A DNA stretch of 8,784 nucleotides from an uncultured Lachnospiraceae bacterium (GCA_902782815.1 CACZOS010000021.1:1-8784), one strand, 5' to 3'. Positions 1-6,191 are shown, counted from the stretch's first letter. Notes: generated by a model not told the origin, from the sequence alone. Numbers and translations are program-made.

Positions 1-297
1 ATGTGCTGCCTGAAAAATGAGCAGTACACCTACGAGTATCTCAACAGCAAGCTGCCCAATGTGAAGGATGAGGTATCCATCATCGGCGGCGGCAAGGGAA
101 CTGTGCACAGTATTAACGTGCTTCGTCAGACCGTCAAACTCATTATCACCGATGATAAGGATGAGAAGGAGATCGTGGAATACCCCATCTCCGCCCTGAA
201 TATCCGGCAGAAAAAGAGGAAAGAAAAGATCAAGGTCGACAATGAGCTGAAAAAACTGGAAGCTCTGGAGAAAAAGGAAGGCCGGTCCAAGTTATAA
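1..297 (+). CDS. ricT: RicT/YaaT (PSP1 domain) protein, C-terminal part only
   Basis: The reading frame is open at the left edge and stops at 295-297, so only the last 98 residues are present. The methionine at base 1 is internal. The Met-Cys-Cys-Leu-Lys stretch followed by a glutamate and a 'PNVKDEV' turn, then 'GKGTV...NVLRQ', matches the end of the PSP1 domain in RicT (YaaT of Bacillus). In that family the Cys pair belongs to the iron-sulfur-binding cysteine cluster. In Bacillus, RicT acts with RicA and RicF, stimulates RNase Y-dependent mRNA processing and influences sporulation and competence. The tail from about residue 70 is a Lys/Glu-rich, probably helical segment. Fourteen bases separate it from the methyltransferase gene, and the same order (ricT, yabB, rsmI) is common in Firmicutes. 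The YabA and YazA genes that interrupt the Bacillus cluster are absent here. Identity is fairly sure from the motif and the context. Confidence 0.85.
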   Translation: MCCLKNEQYTYEYLNSKLPNVKDEVSIIGGGKGTVHSINVLRQTVKLIITDDKDEKEIVEYPISALNIRQKKRKEKIKVDNELKKLEALEKKEGRSKL

Positions 298-311
298 AAA
301 GGAGGATCCCC

Positions 312-1064
312 GTGGATCAATTTGCACCGGAGCCGGGTGAACGGCTGGACGATTTACAGATCAAAGGATACCGGATCTTCCAGAAAAAGGAGGGCTTCTG
401 TTTCGGGATGGATGCCGTCCTTTTGTCCGACTATGCCCGGATCAGGAAAAACGCTGAAGTGATGGATCTGTGCAGCGGAACAGGGATCATTCCCATTCTT
501 CTGGAAGCGAAGTATCCCTTAAAGCATGTGACCGGACTGGAATATCAGGAGGAGTATGTGAAGATGGCCCGGCGGAGCATCGCTCTGAACGGGCAGGAGG
601 AAAAAATCGGAATGGTTTGCGGGGATGTGAAGGATGTGCGGGAGAATTATCCTCAGGATTCCTTCGATTATGTCACCTGCAATCCCCCCTATGTGACAGG
701 GGACCACGGTCTGACCAATCCATCCTTTGACCTTGCCATCGCCCGTCATGAGATCCTGTGTTCTCTGGAGGATGTGGTGTCCTCCTCGGCCTGGCTTCTC
801 AAAGCAGGGGGACATATGGTCATGGTCCACCGCCCCTACCGGCTGGCGGAGATCATCAGCACATTGAAAGAGGCCAGACTTGAGCCTAAACGAATGCGGC
901 TGGTCTACCCTTATGTGGATAAGGAGCCCAATATGGTGCTGATCGATGCAGTGAAAGGAGGAAGGCAGCGGATCACCGTTGATCCTCCTTTGATCGTTTA
1001 TAAGGAAGACGGAAGCTATACGGAGGAGATTTACCGGATCTACGGTATGGACGGAAATCCCTGA
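312..1064 (+). CDS. trmN6: TrmN6/YabB-type tRNA1(Val) adenine-N6 methyltransferase
   Basis: This 250-residue class I SAM-dependent methyltransferase probably methylates N6 of A37 in a tRNA, as in the TrmN6/YfiC/YabB family. Motif I is DLCSGTGII at residues 52-60. The acidic ribose-binding residue is E77 in 'GLEY'. The catalytic NPPY motif at 124-127 is the signature of N6-adenine or glutamine-N5 methyltransferases. The N-terminal 'GYRIFQKKEGFCFGMDAVLLS' region (residues 19-39) is the family hallmark that separates it from HemK/PrmC and RlmF types. Translation starts at GTG 312, preceded by an AAGGAGG-like site at about 299-305; no ATG fits as well. Its stop codon TGA (1062-1064) sits 20 bases before the rsmI start, so the two are very likely co-transcribed. 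The exact tRNA target is inferred from the family. Confidence 0.88.
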   Translation: MDQFAPEPGERLDDLQIKGYRIFQKKEGFCFGMDAVLLSDYARIRKNAEVMDLCSGTGIIPILLEAKYPLKHVTGLEYQEEYVKMARRSIALNGQEEKIGMVCGDVKDVRENYPQDSFDYVTCNPPYVTGDHGLTNPSFDLAIARHEILCSLEDVVSSSAWLLKAGGHMVMVHRPYRLAEIISTLKEARLEPKRMRLVYPYVDKEPNMVLIDAVKGGRQRITVDPPLIVYKEDGSYTEEIYRIYGMDGNP

Positions 1065-1084
1065 TGCGGGGGAGGGAGAAAGAG

Positions 1085-1936
1085 ATGAGCGGGACATTAT
1101 ATCTGTGCGCAACCCCCATCGGCAATCTGGAGGATATCACCTTCCGGGTGCTGAGGACGTTAAAAGAAGTGGATATGATCGCGGCGGAGGATACCAGGAA
1201 CAGTATCAAACTGCTGAATCATTTTGAGATAAAAACCAGGATGACCAGCTACCACGAGTACAACAAGTATGACAAGGCGGCGTATCTTGTGGAAAAGCTC
1301 AGGTCAGGGATGAATATCGCCCTAATCACCGACGCGGGAACCCCCGGGATTTCCGATCCCGGAGAGGAACTGGTCAGACAGTGCCATGCCGCCGGAATAC
1401 CGGTTACTTCCCTGCCGGGAGCCTGCGCCGGGATCACGGCCCTGACCATGTCGGGACAGGCTACCGGGCGATTTGTCTTCGAGGCTTTTCTTCCCTATGA
1501 GAAAAAGGAGAGGAAGCAGATCCTTGAGCAGCTTGCGGGGGAGACCAGGACCATGGTCCTCTATGAGGCTCCCCACCGGCTGAAAAAGACCCTGAAGGAG
1601 CTGCGGGAGAGCCTGGGGAACCGGGAGCTTACGGTCTGCAAGGAACTGACCAAGATCCATGAGAAGAGTCTGCGGGGCAATCTTGATGAGATCATTGCCT
1701 TCTACGGGGAAAACCAGCCCCGGGGGGAGTATGTTCTGGTAATCGCGGGAAAGAAACCGGAGGAGATTCGGGAGGAAGAACAAAGAAGCTGGAATGAACT
1801 GTCTTTGGAAGAACATATGGACCTGTATGAGAAACAGGGGACCGACCGGAAGACGGCCATGAAGATGGTGGCCAGGGACAGGGGGATCAGCAGGCGGGAG
1901 GTCTACCGGCTGCTGCTGGACAAAGAAGAAGAGTGA
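1085..1936 (+). CDS. rsmI: 16S rRNA (cytidine1402-2'-O)-methyltransferase RsmI
   Basis: RsmI 2'-O-methylates C1402 in the decoding centre of 16S rRNA using SAM. From the ATG at 1085 the protein is 283 residues, the usual family length. Diagnostic motifs are 'LCATPIGNLEDIT' (7-19), 'AAEDTRN' (33-39), 'DAGTPGISDPG' (83-93) and 'LPGACAGITAL' (110-120), all typical of the tetrapyrrole-methylase fold used by RsmI. The C-terminal 'RDRGISRREVYRLLL' (264-278) is the small helical tail seen in many RsmI proteins. An in-frame ATG at 1064 overlaps the previous stop, but 1085 is preferred: it has a GGGGGAGGG ribosome site at about 1068-1076 and its product begins just before the conserved 'LYLCATPIG'. 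It is the last gene of the operon. In Bacillus the same gene (yabC/yraL type) also lies near yabB. Confidence 0.95.
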   Translation: MSGTLYLCATPIGNLEDITFRVLRTLKEVDMIAAEDTRNSIKLLNHFEIKTRMTSYHEYNKYDKAAYLVEKLRSGMNIALITDAGTPGISDPGEELVRQCHAAGIPVTSLPGACAGITALTMSGQATGRFVFEAFLPYEKKERKQILEQLAGETRTMVLYEAPHRLKKTLKELRESLGNRELTVCKELTKIHEKSLRGNLDEIIAFYGENQPRGEYVLVIAGKKPEEIREEEQRSWNELSLEEHMDLYEKQGTDRKTAMKMVARDRGISRREVYRLLLDKEEE

Positions 1937-1956
1937 AACCGGCGAAAAAGCCGGTT
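1937..1956 (+). other. 7-bp stem-loop directly after the rsmI stop codon
   Basis: A perfect 7-bp stem (1937-1943 with 1950-1956) and a GAAAAA loop begin at the base after the TGA. It is followed by CCAAAAAAG, not a T run, so it does not look like an intrinsic terminator by itself. It could protect or mark the 3' end of the operon mRNA. The role is inferred. Confidence 0.4.
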
Positions 1957-2002
1957 CCAAAAAAGTAAAGATCAAAGAGGATAATCGAAAAAAGCACAAA
2001 AA

Positions 2003-2029
2003 AAAGAGTTTGTTCTTCACAAACTCTTT
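2003..2029. terminator. Intrinsic terminator shared by the rsmI operon and the minus-strand peptide gene
   Basis: A perfect 11-bp stem (2003-2013 with 2019-2029) closes a TCTTC loop. Read on the minus strand, eight T residues (complement of A 1998-2005) overlap and follow the stem, giving a strong rho-independent terminator 7 bases after the stop codon of the small peptide gene. Read on the plus strand it is followed by the weaker CTTTTCCTT. It therefore fits the minus-strand peptide gene best and may also stop rsmI transcription. Confidence 0.8.
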
Positions 2030-2036
2030 CTTTTCC

Positions 2037-2144
2037 TTACAGAAGATAATCCGGTAATGCAACACCAAAACCATGATGAGTGGTAGCGATGTGCTCTAAG
2101 GTGATGTGTTCGATGCCGATCTTGTTTAATGACATATGATTCAT
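2037..2144 (-). CDS. Unrecognised 35-residue histidine-rich peptide, stand-alone mini-gene
   Basis: This small ORF reads on the minus strand from ATG at 2144-2142 to TAA at 2039-2037. It is supported by signals rather than homology. A near-perfect AGGGAGGT site (complement of 2150-2157) lies 5 bases before the ATG, a sigma-A-like promoter lies just upstream, and a perfect hairpin with a T8 tract lies 7 bases past the stop. The peptide begins Met-Asn-His-Met. It contains three tandem five-residue units at positions 9-23 (IGIEH, ITLEH, IATTH), then HHGFGVALPDYLL at the C-terminus. It has five histidines, no cysteine and no secretion signal or membrane segment. A second ATG at 2135 is possible but badly spaced from the ribosome site. 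No export, modification or receptor gene lies beside it. It could be a precursor peptide, an intracellular regulator or a small protein bound to a partner; I cannot assign a function. Confidence 0.65.
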   Translation of the reverse strand: MNHMSLNKIGIEHITLEHIATTHHGFGVALPDYLL

Positions 2145-2175
2145 AGCGTACCTCCCTATTTGGCTATTTTTTTAT

Positions 2176-2204
2176 ATGATATCAAATTAATTATTTTTTG
2201 TATA
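2176..2204 (-). promoter_or_regulatory. Sigma-A-like promoter of the 35-residue peptide gene
   Basis: On the minus strand, -35 TATACA (complement of 2199-2204) and -10 TATCAT (complement of 2176-2181) are separated by 17 bases. The -10 matches consensus at 5 of 6 and the -35 at 4 of 6, in very AT-rich DNA. Transcription would start near 2169, giving a leader of about 25 bases and a transcript of about 170 bases. The same AT-rich stretch must also carry the promoter of the divergent Nudix gene. Confidence 0.6.
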
Positions 2205-2291
2205 GGTGCTTTTATACTCTTTTAGGAAAAAATGTAGTCATGGATACCGTATTTTTCAGACAGAGTATTTTGTGTTAAGGGGGAAGAAATA

Positions 2292-2855
2292 ATGGAATTT
2301 TTTGATATCCGAAATCCCGACGGGACGATCACCGGGGAGATCAAGGAGAGGAGCCTGGTCCACAGGGACGGTGACCTTCACGGCACAGTCCATATCTTTA
2401 TCCTGAGAAGAAAAGAAGGGGTTCCGGAGCTTCTGCTGCAGAAGAGGACCATGGATAAGGACGCCTTTCCCGGCTGTTATGATGTGTCCGCAGCCGGCCA
2501 CATCAGCGCCGGCCAGGATTATCCGGAAGCGGCCGTCAGGGAGCTGGAGGAGGAGCTGGGCCTTCATGCGGAGGAGGAAGACCTTCATTTTATCGGATAT
2601 ATCGAAGGGTATGACGAGGAGATTTTTCATGGGAAGCCTTTCCGCAACCATGAACTGATCGGCGTCTATCTCTATCTGAAGGATGTGAGGACGGAAGACC
2701 TCATCCTCCAGGAGGAGGAAGTGGATGAAGTGTGCTGGATGCCCTTCTCCCTCTGCCTGGAAAAAGCGGAGCAGAAAGCCGAAGGCTATTGCCTTTTTCC
2801 CGAGGAATTTGCCATGGTCATCCCCTTTGTGTCCGGAGAACAGAGGCTTATCTGA
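2292..2855 (+). CDS. Nudix hydrolase, YfcD/IDI-like subgroup
   Basis: This is a 187-residue Nudix protein that would hydrolyse a nucleoside diphosphate linked to another moiety; the substrate cannot be told from sequence. The Nudix box runs from G69 to L91 and keeps the R83-E84-L85-x-E87-E88-x-G90 core that binds divalent metal. The first glutamate of the consensus (G-x5-E) is Q75 here. The layout 'GTVHIFILRR', then 'LLLQKRTMDKDAFPGCYDVSAAGHISAG', resembles the YfcD and isopentenyl-diphosphate-isomerase-like Nudix subgroup. It lacks the lineup expected of a true type 1 isomerase, so I call it only a hydrolase. A GGGGGAAG ribosome site ends 6-8 bases before ATG 2292. A TATACT box at 2213-2218 could be its promoter -10, but no clear -35 goes with it. 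The gtrA-like gene follows after 29 bases and is probably co-transcribed. Confidence 0.85.
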   Translation: MEFFDIRNPDGTITGEIKERSLVHRDGDLHGTVHIFILRRKEGVPELLLQKRTMDKDAFPGCYDVSAAGHISAGQDYPEAAVRELEEELGLHAEEEDLHFIGYIEGYDEEIFHGKPFRNHELIGVYLYLKDVRTEDLILQEEEVDEVCWMPFSLCLEKAEQKAEGYCLFPEEFAMVIPFVSGEQRLI

Positions 2856-2884
2856 ACTATTCACCGAAAAAGGAAGAATAAAGC

Positions 2885-3307
2885 ATGAAAAAGGAAGAAT
2901 TTTTTCGAAAATACAGGGAACAGATCCTCTATCTTTTCTTTGGGGGACTGACTACTGTCCTTAGTATCAGTCTTTTCTGGCTCTTTACCGGACCTTTATC
3001 CATGGATCCCCTGATCGCAAACGTGATCGACTGGGTCGCCTGTGTGCTTTTCGCCTACCTGACCAACAGGACATGGGTATTTAAAAGTGGCACAAATGAA
3101 CCGGGAGGGGTCATAAAAGAGATGTCTGCATTTTTCCTGGGACGGGTCGGAACCCTGCTGATGGAAGAGATCGTCCTCTGGATAGGCATCAGTCTGCTGA
3201 AGATCCATCCTCTTCCGGTGAAGATCGCCGGCCAGGTCCTGGTGGTCATCGGCAACTATGTCATCAGCAAGTGGTTTGTCTTCCGAAAGGAGGAAAAACA
3301 GGAATAA
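2885..3307 (+). CDS. GtrA-family four-helix membrane protein
   Basis: This 140-residue protein has four predicted membrane helices (about residues 14-34, 42-60, 82-104 and 111-130), the standard GtrA size and topology. The family signatures are visible: 'YLFFGGLTTVLSISLFW' in helix 1, 'LTNRTWVFKS' after helix 2, and 'GNYVISKWFVFR' at the end. GtrA proteins are thought to help move lipid-linked sugars such as undecaprenyl-phosphate glucose across the membrane, or otherwise assist cell-surface glycosylation. No glycosyltransferase is present in this window, so the partner is unknown. An AAGGAAG site lies about 7 bases before ATG 2885. The gene follows the Nudix gene at 29 bases with no terminator between, and ends in a long hairpin shared with the converging gene. 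The family call is firm; the substrate is not. Confidence 0.88.
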   Translation: MKKEEFFRKYREQILYLFFGGLTTVLSISLFWLFTGPLSMDPLIANVIDWVACVLFAYLTNRTWVFKSGTNEPGGVIKEMSAFFLGRVGTLLMEEIVLWIGISLLKIHPLPVKIAGQVLVVIGNYVISKWFVFRKEEKQE

Positions 3308-3309
3308 AA

Positions 3310-3370
3310 ATGCCGTCGGTCTGACCTGACGTTTATTCGTCCATGGTCTTAGGCCGGCGGCATATTTTTT
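3310..3370. terminator. Long bidirectional terminator hairpin between converging genes
   Basis: Outer arms 3310-3319 and 3354-3363 pair over 10 bp with one G-U. Inside, GACC/GGTC (3323-3326 with 3345-3348) and GACG/CGTC (3328-3331 with 3338-3341) continue the hairpin to a TTTATT loop. T residues 3365-3370 follow on the plus strand. On the minus strand a T5 run (complement of 3306-3310) follows. It begins 3 bases after the gtrA-like stop and lies just beyond the stop of the converging HExxH gene. Confidence 0.75.
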
Positions 3371-3387
3371 CCTATACATTATCAGGC

Positions 3388-4245
3388 TCAGAAAATGATC
3401 TCATCCAGCGCATCCAGGCAGGCGGCGCTTTCAAACACCTCGTCCTTCTCCAGGGTCATACTCTCCGCAATGATCCTCACCATCTCCATAAAGTGGGGAT
3501 CCATCTGCTCTAAAGTAGGATATTTGAGGAAGAGGTAGAGCAGCTTCTTGATCCATTCCATCCCCTTGTATTTGAAGATCTGGTTGGTCAGGATATCCTC
3601 AACCTGGTAGGGAAGGATCTGCAGCCAGATACTGATCCGGGACAGAAGGTGCATGGTAAAGTAGATCTGGCGGGAACTGCCGTACTCCGCGGTGTTGGTG
3701 TAGTGTTCCGCGTAGTAGAGCATATTCTTCAGGGTCTCCTCCTCCATGATCTGAATCTTCCTGGGAGTGGGATCAAATTTGAGACGTACACCGTGACGGT
3801 GTTTCAGATACGCCCCGTATCCCCGGCGCTCCGCATGGTATTCTGACCAGTTCTGGAAGAGGACGGTCTCCTGGTTGGTGAAGAGCTCCCGGTAGGATTT
3901 AAGATTATGGATCCGGGCATACTCCTTGTAATCCACATAGTGGGTCAGCTCATGGAACATGAGGCGGTACAGCTCCGCTTCACTCACCCTCAGAAGATAG
4001 GGCTTCTTAAAAATGAGAGTGAAGGGTTCGTCCATGGACTTGGGGTACTTCATGCAGGCGGCCACATGGTTCCAGTTGGCCCGGGCGGCTGCCTCACTCA
4101 GCGTGCGGATATCGCTCTCGGTGAAACCGTACTTCTTCTGGCAGCTGTACATATCATCCGTCACAATGATCTGCAGATCATTGTCCCTGATCCCGAAGTA
4201 ATTCATATATGAAGTTTTGATCTTGTTCAGTTTTTCATGGATCAT
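3388..4245 (-). CDS. HExxH-motif putative zinc metallopeptidase, family not recognised
   Basis: This 285-residue, probably cytoplasmic protein has no signal peptide. The clear functional motif is HELTH at residues 98-102 within 'LYRLMFHELTHYVDYKEYA', the zinc-binding and catalytic motif of zincin metallopeptidases. About 31-37 residues further on, 'WSEYHAERRGYGAYL' (133-147) offers E135 or E139 as a possible third zinc ligand, as in gluzincin-like enzymes. The C-terminal half (about 165-285) looks all-helical and has no motif I recognise. The start at 4245 has an AGGGGAG ribosome site (complement of 4254-4260) 8 bases upstream; an ATG 8 bases earlier is out of frame and closes at once. A strong promoter lies in the short gap before it, so it need not depend on the upstream AAA+ gene. 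Proteolysis is inferred from the motif; the substrate is unknown. Confidence 0.75.
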   Translation of the reverse strand: MIHEKLNKIKTSYMNYFGIRDNDLQIIVTDDMYSCQKKYGFTESDIRTLSEAAARANWNHVAACMKYPKSMDEPFTLIFKKPYLLRVSEAELYRLMFHELTHYVDYKEYARIHNLKSYRELFTNQETVLFQNWSEYHAERRGYGAYLKHRHGVRLKFDPTPRKIQIMEEETLKNMLYYAEHYTNTAEYGSSRQIYFTMHLLSRISIWLQILPYQVEDILTNQIFKYKGMEWIKKLLYLFLKYPTLEQMDPHFMEMVRIIAESMTLEKDEVFESAACLDALDEIIF

Positions 4246-4293
4246 GACTTCATCTCCCCTGCGGACTGCATAGTAATCTAATTTACCATCTTT

Positions 4294-4322
4294 ATCTTAT
4301 CACAAATCAGACCGGCAGTCAA
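4294..4322 (-). promoter_or_regulatory. Strong sigma-A-type promoter with extended -10 for the HExxH gene
   Basis: On the minus strand, -35 TTGACT (complement of 4317-4322) and -10 TAAGAT (complement of 4294-4299) are 17 bases apart, and a TGA just before the -10 forms an extended -10. Transcription should begin near 4287, about 42 bases before the start codon. This makes the HExxH gene a separate transcription unit from the AAA+ gene 191 bases upstream. Confidence 0.75.
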
Positions 4323-4436
4323 AATACCATTCCTATCAATTTTTGGTAAAATCCGATGATAATCTTGCTGAGAGAGACGGAAGAAAATCCGTTTCCATAA
4401 CAAAAAAGTGTCCTGGTGCCTTTCCTGTTCCGGGGG

Positions 4437-6080
4437 TCAGGAGAGAAAATATTTCCCTGCATCCTGCCGGACAGATTTTTTAAGCCGGTTGCTGTGGGCG
4501 GCGGCATGGATAAAGTCCTCCACCTCCAGATTCTGTCTGGAGACAAGAGCGGCATAGGAAAAAGCCATCTCCAGGATGGAGAGGGGAAGCTCCGGCCAGT
4601 GGGTCCTCAGGTCTTCGGGCTGATTTTCAGGTGAGGAGATATCCAGCAGGGAGGAGAGGAGGGCCCGGGTTTTCCCCGGGCCAAAGGGGTTATTCACTTT
4701 GGTCTGTATGGAGAAAGCGGGTATGGTTCCCTCCAGAATCTTCATGCACAGATCCCGGTCCGGCTCCTCGATATGGATAGGATAAAAGCGTCTGGACAGG
4801 GCCTGGTCATATTTGATAAAGCGGTGGTATTCCGCGGAGGTGGTGGCGCCGATCAGCTTGATCTCCCCCCGGTCGATATAGGGTTTTAGCATGTTGGAGA
4901 GATCGTTATTGGAGCTTTCCGTTGAACCTGCGCCTACGATGGTATGGATTTCGTCGATAAAGAGAATGACATCAGGATATCTGGCCAGTTCGTCCATGAG
5001 TTTTCTCATTCTCTCCTCCATCTCTCCCACATATTTGGTGCCGCTCAGCAGGGAGGTGGTGGTGAGCTTGAAGATTTTTTTCCCCTTAAGAAGATCGGGG
5101 ACATTTCCCTTTTGGAGGGCATAGGCCAGCCCTTCCGCGACGGACGTTTTTCCCACGCCGGCTTCACCGATGAGGATGGGGGATTTTCTGGGGGAGATGA
5201 GAATGAGGGAAAGGTCCCGGATCTCCTCCTCCCTGCCTATGGCCGGATCAGCCAGATAGGTCCGGGTATTCATATTTTCGGCATAGTGATTGAGAAAATC
5301 GCTGTCAATCTCCTGACTCTTTGTCTCTCCGTAATTACGGGCTGACTCCCCGGTTTCGGAGGAGGGTATATTGATATGGATCATCCGGTCAGCCAGGAGA
5401 GTGGGCAGAGTTTCCCCGGTCCAGGGGATCAGGTCTGTCTGATTGAGGAAAAAAGCCTTCTCCCGGGAAAGATACTCTTCAAGATCTTTCAGTGAGGCCT
5501 CGGGCTTCATGAACTCTGCCAGGGTAGACAGGAGCAGACCGCGGATAACCTGTTCGTCTGTCAGGGAGATCTCACGGTAAAACAGCCCCTGGCGGGCGAT
5601 GGCGGAGATCAGGGGAAGCCGGGGCTCCGGGGATTTCAGCATCATTCCATAGAAATCCTTCAGGGTCCGGTCCAGGATATCCTGGCAGCTGAAGACGGAC
5701 TTCATGGCGGTCAGGGTAGAGAAATAGGTCTCATAATAGGGGGTTTTCAGGGTGTTCAGCATCCCGATGGTCTCTGCCAGATAGATTTCCTCCTGAAAAC
5801 CGGGCAGGGACAGTTCAAGATCCTTTAAGGCAATGCAGTCTTTAAAATAACGGCGGTTAAGATCTGTTTCCTCCGGGAAGGAGAGCTGATGCCGCTCATT
5901 CACCAGATTCTCCAGGAAGGACAGATAGAGGCGGGGATCCCCGAACTCCTCCACCTGGCGGGGGGACAGGAAAGAAGAGCGTATGGCGATCATCTCCGGG
6001 GAGAGTATATCCCCCTCCTTTATAAACAATTCATTGGCCTTTGCAAGGGTTTCTTTGAGAGAATACGGGGTGTAATTCAT
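4437..6080 (-). CDS. Single-module ClpA/ClpB D1-like AAA+ ATPase with unfamiliar N-terminal half
   Basis: This 547-residue AAA+ protein has one ATPase module at about residues 264-530. Visible motifs are 'TRTYLADPAIGREEEI' (N-linker and box entry), Walker A GEAGVGKT (305-312), pore loop 'GTKYVGEMEERMRKL' (347-361), Walker B 'VILFIDEIH' (371-379), 'GATTSAEY' sensor region (411-418) and arginine-finger candidates R430-R431 in 'ALSRRF'. These match the D1 module of ClpA/ClpB/ClpC. The Clp N-domain repeats, the ClpB coiled-coil middle domain and the whole D2 module are absent. Residues 1-260 look helical, soluble and unfamiliar, and may be an adaptor or substrate-recognition region. The preserved pore-loop tyrosine suggests that it threads or remodels protein. 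No ClpP-binding loop is visible. The start at 6080 has an AAGGAG site about 5 bases upstream. It diverges from the response-regulator operon. ATPase activity is near certain; its cellular job is unknown. Confidence 0.85.
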   Translation of the reverse strand: MNYTPYSLKETLAKANELFIKEGDILSPEMIAIRSSFLSPRQVEEFGDPRLYLSFLENLVNERHQLSFPEETDLNRRYFKDCIALKDLELSLPGFQEEIYLAETIGMLNTLKTPYYETYFSTLTAMKSVFSCQDILDRTLKDFYGMMLKSPEPRLPLISAIARQGLFYREISLTDEQVIRGLLLSTLAEFMKPEASLKDLEEYLSREKAFFLNQTDLIPWTGETLPTLLADRMIHINIPSSETGESARNYGETKSQEIDSDFLNHYAENMNTRTYLADPAIGREEEIRDLSLILISPRKSPILIGEAGVGKTSVAEGLAYALQKGNVPDLLKGKKIFKLTTTSLLSGTKYVGEMEERMRKLMDELARYPDVILFIDEIHTIVGAGSTESSNNDLSNMLKPYIDRGEIKLIGATTSAEYHRFIKYDQALSRRFYPIHIEEPDRDLCMKILEGTIPAFSIQTKVNNPFGPGKTRALLSSLLDISSPENQPEDLRTHWPELPLSILEMAFSYAALVSRQNLEVEDFIHAAAHSNRLKKSVRQDAGKYFLS

Positions 6081-6133
6081 GGCGGCTCCTTTATCAGATA
6101 AATACTGTTAATTCACTTTTTGACTCTTGTATC

Positions 6134-6162
6134 ATAATATAATAGGAGAAATAAAAGCACAA
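6134..6162 (-). promoter_or_regulatory. Likely promoter of the AAA+ gene
   Basis: On the minus strand, TTGTGC (complement of 6157-6162) and TATTAT (complement of 6134-6139) are 17 bases apart. The -10 is good (5 of 6) and the -35 keeps only TTG. Transcription would start about 45 bases before the start codon. The overlapping plus-strand TATAAT at 6138-6143 has no good -35 at 16-18 bases. Confidence 0.45.
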
Positions 6163-6191
6163 CGGGAAATAAACGCAGGGAGTTCCGCATT

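Noticed and set aside
1..3. ATG at the first base as the real start of the first gene
   Set aside because: The Met-Cys-Cys motif lies inside the RicT PSP1 domain, and the frame is open at the window edge; the gene begins upstream.
1064..1084. Seven-codon longer start for rsmI at 1064
   Set aside because: The extra residues are charged and not family-like, and the strong ribosome site lies between 1064 and 1085, serving the ATG at 1085.
1322..2074. 250-residue minus-strand ORF opposite rsmI
   Set aside because: It is antisense to clearly coding rsmI, has a low-complexity Pro/Phe/Leu-rich translation and no ribosome site. It also reads the small peptide gene in the wrong frame.
2037..2144. 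Calling the small peptide an AgrD-type lactone pheromone, a lanthipeptide or a secreted signal
   Set aside because: There is no cysteine for a thiolactone or lanthionine, no export leader, and no processing or modification gene nearby. Function is left open.
4402..4442. Intrinsic terminator after the AAA+ gene (T6 on the minus strand)
   Set aside because: Only a 5-bp TCCTG/CAGGA pairing with alternative partners precedes the T run; too weak to annotate.
4319..4555. 78-residue minus-strand ORF overlapping the end of the AAA+ gene
   Set aside because: It lies in another frame over the AAA+ C-terminus, has no ribosome site, and contains the promoter -35 region of the HExxH gene at its end.
4437..6080. 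Annotation as ClpB or ClpC
   Set aside because: The D2 module, middle domain and Clp N-domain are all absent, and the protein is far shorter than the roughly 800-870 residues of those proteins.
6111..6125. CtsR heat-shock operator before the AAA+ gene
   Set aside because: One AGTCAAA half is present on the minus strand, but the second GGTCAAA heptad at a 3-base spacing is missing.
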